DNA from: Betaproteobacteria bacterium
GTDB lineage: Bacteria > Pseudomonadota > Gammaproteobacteria > Burkholderiales > SG8-39
Assembly: GCA_011391295.1 (NCBI GenBank)
Contig: JAABQT010000061.1
Location: forward strand, 1-8,036
Direction of reading: 5' to 3'
Length of the DNA stretch: 8,036 nucleotides
In this document: positions 5,583-8,036 of the stretch, piece after piece
How the letters are laid out: every line of letters starts with the position of its first letter
Numbering within the stretch: position 1 is the stretch's first letter
Notes under the pieces: model-generated
The model's input: only the letters and a program-made list of their open reading frames with translations
Database searches by the model: none
What the model was told of the DNA's origin: nothing
Program-made: the position numbers and the translations under genes

Positions 5583-7588
5583 TGGACGACGCTCCTTACC
5601 GCTTTTTCGACATTTTCGGCCGTGAAGCCGAAATGCCTGAACAGGTCCCCGGCGGGCGCGGATTCGCCGAAGCGGTCGATGCCGACCACCGCGCCCTCGA
5701 GGCCCACGTACTTTCTCCAGAATGCGCTGACCCCGGCCTCCACCGCGATGCGCGGCAGGCCGGGCGGCAGCACGGCTTCGCGGTACGCCGCGTCCTGCCG
5801 GTCGAACACGCTGGTCGAGGGCATGGAAACGACCCGCACCGGGATGTCCGCCTCGGCAAGCCGCTTCTGGGCCTCGAGTGCAAGCGGCACTTCCGAGCCG
5901 GTCGCGATCAGCACCGCTTTCGCACAGGGGGTGTCGGACAGGACATAGGCGCCACGGCGCACTTGGCCGAGCGCCTCCTCGTCCCGCAGCGCGAACGCAA
6001 CGCTCTGGCGCGAGAACAGCAGCGCGCTGGGACCGTCCCGGCGCTCGAGAGCGCAGATCCAGGCCACCGCCGCCTCGACGGTATCGCAGGGCCGCCAGAC
6101 GTCCAGGTTGGGTATGAGCCGCAATGCGGAGGCATGCTCCACGGGTTGGTGCGTCGGCCCGTCCTCGCCCAGGCCGATCGAGTCGTGGGTGAATACATAC
6201 ACCGCGCGCAGCTTCATCAGCGCGGCCATGCGCAGTGCGTTGCGCGCGTAGTCCGAGAACACCAGGAACGTTCCGCCGTACGGGATGAACCCGCCGTGCA
6301 GCGCAATGCCGTTCATCATGGCGCACATGCCGAACTCGCGCACCCCGTAGAACATGTAGTTGCCGCCCTGCTCGCGCGTGATCACCGTGGAAGCCTTGGC
6401 CATGGTGAGGTTCGAACCGGTGAGATCGGCCGAGCCGCCCACGAGTTCCGGCAGCAGCGCCAGCAGGTTCTCGAGCACGTTCTGCGATGCCTTGCGCGTG
6501 GCGAGGGTCTCGGCCTTGCCGTGCACGTCCGCGATCAGACTGCCGACGTGGTCCTCGAAACCCGGCGGCAGCTCACCTGCAAGGCGGCGGCGGAATTGCG
6601 CCGCCTCCGCGGGAAAGCGCTCGGCGTACTGCGCGAAGAGCTTGGTCCACCGTCGCTCGGCGCGCTTGCCCGGGGGGCGCGCGTCCCAGGCAGCGTAGAT
6701 GCCCTGCGGAATCTCGAACGGCGCATGGGTCCAGCCGATCGCCACACGCGTTGCCGCCACCTCCTTCTCGCCCAGGGCCTCGCCATGCGCTTTGCCGGTT
6801 CCGGCACGCGTCGGCGCGCCCTTGCCGATGATGGTCTTGCAGCAGATGAGCGTCGGGCGGGATTTTTCGCGCTTCGCCTTCTTCAGCGCGCGGTCCACCG
6901 CCTCCACGTCGTGTCCGTCCACGCCGGCGATCACCTGCCAGCCGTAGCCGGCAAAGCGCTTGGGCACGTCGTCGGTGTACCAGTGGGCGATTGGACCCTT
7001 GTCCGAGTCGATCGAGATGCCGTTGTCGTCGTACAGCGCAATCAGCTTGCCCAGGCCGAGCGTGCCGGCGAGCGAACAGGCCTCGTGCGAGATCCCCTCC
7101 ATCATGCAACCGTCGCCGAGGAACACGTAGGTGAAATGCTCGACGAGCTCGAACTCCGGGCGATTGAACTGCGCCGCGAGCAGCTTCTCCGCGAGCGCCA
7201 TGCCCACCGCGTTGGCCATGCCCTGGCCGAGCGGTCCGGTGGTGGTCTCCACGCCGGGCGTGTGGCCGACTTCGGGGTGGCCCGGGGTCTTCGAGCCCAG
7301 TTGCCGGAAGCGCTTGAGCTCCGCCATCGGCAGGTCGTATCCGGTGAGGTGCAGCAGCGCATAGAGCAGCATCGAGCCGTGCCCATTGGAGAGCACGAAG
7401 CGGTCGCGATTGGCCCAGGACGGGTTGGCGGGGTTGTGCCGCAGGTGGCGGTGCCACAGGGCCACCGCGATTTCCGCCATGCCCATCGGCATGCCGGGAT
7501 GTCCGGACTTGGCGGCCTCCACGGCGTCCATGGCCAGCGCGCGCAGCGCGTTGGCGAGATCGGCATCCGAAACGGCGGGGGAAGTCAT
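5579..7588 (-). CDS. tkt: Transketolase (EC 2.2.1.1)
   Basis: The thiamine-diphosphate enzyme moves two-carbon ketol units between sugar phosphates in the non-oxidative pentose-phosphate pathway and the Calvin cycle. The product has 669 residues against 663 for E. coli TktA. Visible sites include H30 in [11 protein letters not shown]70 in SNGHGS, GPLGQG (118-123), and the cofactor motif GDG (158-160) through N189 in YDDNGISID. Also seen are the catalytic Glu E418 in [12 protein letters not shown], and [15 protein letters not shown] with H468 and H480. All three domains (diphosphate, pyrimidine and C-terminal) are intact. The ATG at 7588 is chosen because it gives a normal N-terminus; an in-frame TTG at 7606 would add six residues without support. 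No clear Shine-Dalgarno sequence precedes the ATG. The gene lies 61 bp after fba and overlaps gap by 4 bp. In an autotroph this would be called cbbT, but no RuBisCO or phosphoribulokinase gene is in view. Confidence 0.97.
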   Translation of the reverse strand: MTSPAVSDADLANALRALAMDAVEAAKSGHPGMPMGMAEIAVALWHRHLRHNPANPSWANRDRFVLSNGHGSMLLYALLHLTGYDLPMAELKRFRQLGSKTPGHPEVGHTPGVETTTGPLGQGMANAVGMALAEKLLAAQFNRPEFELVEHFTYVFLGDGCMMEGISHEACSLAGTLGLGKLIALYDDNGISIDSDKGPIAHWYTDDVPKRFAGYGWQVIAGVDGHDVEAVDRALKKAKREKSRPTLICCKTIIGKGAPTRAGTGKAHGEALGEKEVAATRVAIGWTHAPFEIPQGIYAAWDARPPGKRAERRWTKLFAQYAERFPAEAAQFRRRLAGELPPGFEDHVGSLIADVHGKAETLATRKASQNVLENLLALLPELVGGSADLTGSNLTMAKASTVITREQGGNYMFYGVREFGMCAMMNGIALHGGFIPYGGTFLVFSDYARNALRMAALMKLRAVYVFTHDSIGLGEDGPTHQPVEHASALRLIPNLDVWRPCDTVEAAVAWICALERRDGPSALLFSRQSVAFALRDEEALGQVRRGAYVLSDTPCAKAVLIATGSEVPLALEAQKRLAEADIPVRVVSMPSTSVFDRQDAAYREAVLPPGLPRIAVEAGVSAFWRKYVGLEGAVVGIDRFGESAPAGDLFRHFGFTAENVEKAVRSVVQ
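5592..5597 (-). promoter_or_regulatory. Strong ribosome binding site of gap inside the tkt end
   Basis: On the minus strand AAGGAG (5597-5592) lies 9 nt before the gap ATG at 5582. It fixes the gap start despite a frame that is open for hundreds of codons upstream. It is the best Shine-Dalgarno match among the operon genes seen here, which fits the high demand for GAPDH. Confidence 0.65.
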
Positions 7589-7649
7589 GGCCGGAAAAGG
7601 CCGCAATTATCTAGGAAACGCGCCGCGCGCGGAAGGCGCGGAGCGATTC
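7589..7649 (-). other. fba-tkt intergenic spacer with a GC inverted repeat
   Basis: This is the only real gap within the operon. On the minus strand it has a perfect 6-bp inverted repeat, CGCGCC (7640-7635) and GGCGCG (7624-7619), around a 10-nt loop and followed by TTT. A GATAAT hexamer (7611-7606, 5 of 6 matches to the -10 consensus) follows, and then GGCCTTTTCCGGCC (7602-7589) lies directly before the tkt ATG. The hexamer has no good -35 partner (TTCCGC at a 17-bp spacer, 2 of 6). The spacer could hold a weak internal promoter or partially end fba transcription; neither is certain. Confidence 0.3.
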
Positions 7650-8036
7650 TCAGGCGTAACGCGCCGCCATTTTTTCGAGCGGCACGGGCTTGATGCGCGG
7701 CGCCTGCCCGGCGCAGCCGAAGGCCTCGAAGCGCTCCTTGCACAGGTCGCGCGCGGCGGCGGTCGCGTCCTTGAGGAACTTGCGCGGGTCGAACTCGCCG
7801 GGGTCTTTCGCCATCGCGCGGCGCATCGCCCCGGTCATCGCCAGTCGGATGTCGGTGTCGATGTTGATCTTGCGCACACCGTGCCGGATGCCCTCGACGA
7901 TCGATTCGACCGGCACGCCATAGGTTTCCTTGATCGTGCCACCATTTTCGCGGATCACTTTCAGCCACTCCTGCGGTACGGACGACGAGCCATGCATCAC
8001 CAAATGCGTTTCGGGAAGCCGCGCGTGGATCTCCTT
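7650..8036 (-). CDS. fba: Class II fructose-1,6-bisphosphate aldolase, C-terminal part (5' end beyond right edge)
   Basis: The metal-dependent enzyme cleaves or forms fructose 1,6-bisphosphate from dihydroxyacetone phosphate and glyceraldehyde 3-phosphate. Only the last 128 codons are in the window; the frame continues through the right edge with no start in view. [13 protein letters not shown] contains the His that is the third zinc ligand in class II aldolases and the Gly-Ser-rich phosphate loop. [15 protein letters not shown] contains the conserved Asn-Ile-Asp-Thr-Asp active-site segment. The [10 protein letters not shown] and [12 protein letters not shown] wording, rather than the E. coli FbaA-type HGGSG, points to the subgroup of about 350 residues often called the Calvin-cycle (CbbA) type, although that subgroup also serves glycolysis. 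It is the most upstream operon gene visible and ends 61 bp before tkt. The family is certain; the pathway assignment is inferred. Confidence 0.95.
   Translation of the reverse strand, partial: KEIHARLPETHLVMHGSSSVPQEWLKVIRENGGTIKETYGVPVESIVEGIRHGVRKINIDTDIRLAMTGAMRRAMAKDPGEFDPRKFLKDATAAARDLCKERFEAFGCAGQAPRIKPVPLEKMAARYA

Noticed and set aside
4176..5948. Long plus-strand frames opposite pgk and gap
   Set aside because: They cross gene boundaries of the real minus-strand operon and switch composition with the underlying gene, which marks them as shadows.
4566..6326. gap as a 586-residue fusion protein with an N-terminal extension
   Set aside because: The extension is the out-of-frame reading of tkt. 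The conserved GAPDH start with AAGGAG at 9 nt sets the start at 5582.
5582..7693. A 703-codon open frame on the plus strand opposite tkt
   Set aside because: It begins at a TTG and lies opposite an unmistakable transketolase. The translation is rich in Arg, His, Ala and Gly without any recognisable motif, as expected from the complement of GC-biased codons.
1968..8036. Reading the operon as a Calvin-cycle (cbb) operon
   Set aside because: The aldolase type and tkt-gap-pgk content fit, but there is no RuBisCO, phosphoribulokinase or CbbR gene in view, and pyk is included. Neutral glycolytic names are safer.

Overview
This window looks like ordinary chromosomal DNA from a GC-rich proteobacterium, most likely a betaproteobacterium. 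I infer this from the strong G/C bias at third codon positions, the proteobacterial character of the encoded central-carbon enzymes, and a block of transketolase, GAPDH, phosphoglycerate kinase and pyruvate kinase genes that recalls the tkt-gap-pgk-pyk(-fba) clusters of that class. I see no insertion sequence, phage gene, CRISPR array, tRNA or rRNA. Every gap between genes is short, the longest being about 115 bp.

The right three quarters (about 1968 to 8036) is one tightly packed minus-strand operon of sugar-phosphate and glycolytic genes. In transcription order it holds the 3' end of fba (class II fructose-bisphosphate aldolase, cut by the right edge), tkt, gap, pgk and pyk. The tkt/gap pair overlaps as ATGA, gap and pgk are 4 nt apart, and pgk/pyk overlap as TGATG. 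Aldolase makes or consumes triose phosphates, transketolase shuttles two-carbon units with the pentose-phosphate or Calvin pathway, and gap-pgk-pyk form the lower glycolytic payoff section. A GC hairpin without a T-run follows pyk.

The left quarter holds three unrelated-looking genes. A minus-strand cupin gene (1406-1852) has its own plausible promoter, with a palindrome centred on the predicted start of transcription. It converges on a plus-strand gene for a single-domain MetE-like (cobalamin-independent methionine synthase C-terminal family) zinc enzyme (399-1409), and the two stop codons share one CTAG palindrome. Diverging from the MetE-like gene is the 5' part of an NAD(P)-binding epimerase/dehydratase-type gene (1-375), cut by the left edge. 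The 23-bp gap between those two start codons contains a self-complementary ATTATAAT that gives a perfect TATAAT on each strand, inside a GGTGA-N7-TCACC dyad. Both messages would then be nearly leaderless. This is the most unusual structure in the window.

I did not find a clear, previously undescribed multi-gene system. The best leads are the symmetric divergent promoter, the uncertain substrate of the MetE-like enzyme, and the operator-like palindrome in front of the cupin gene.
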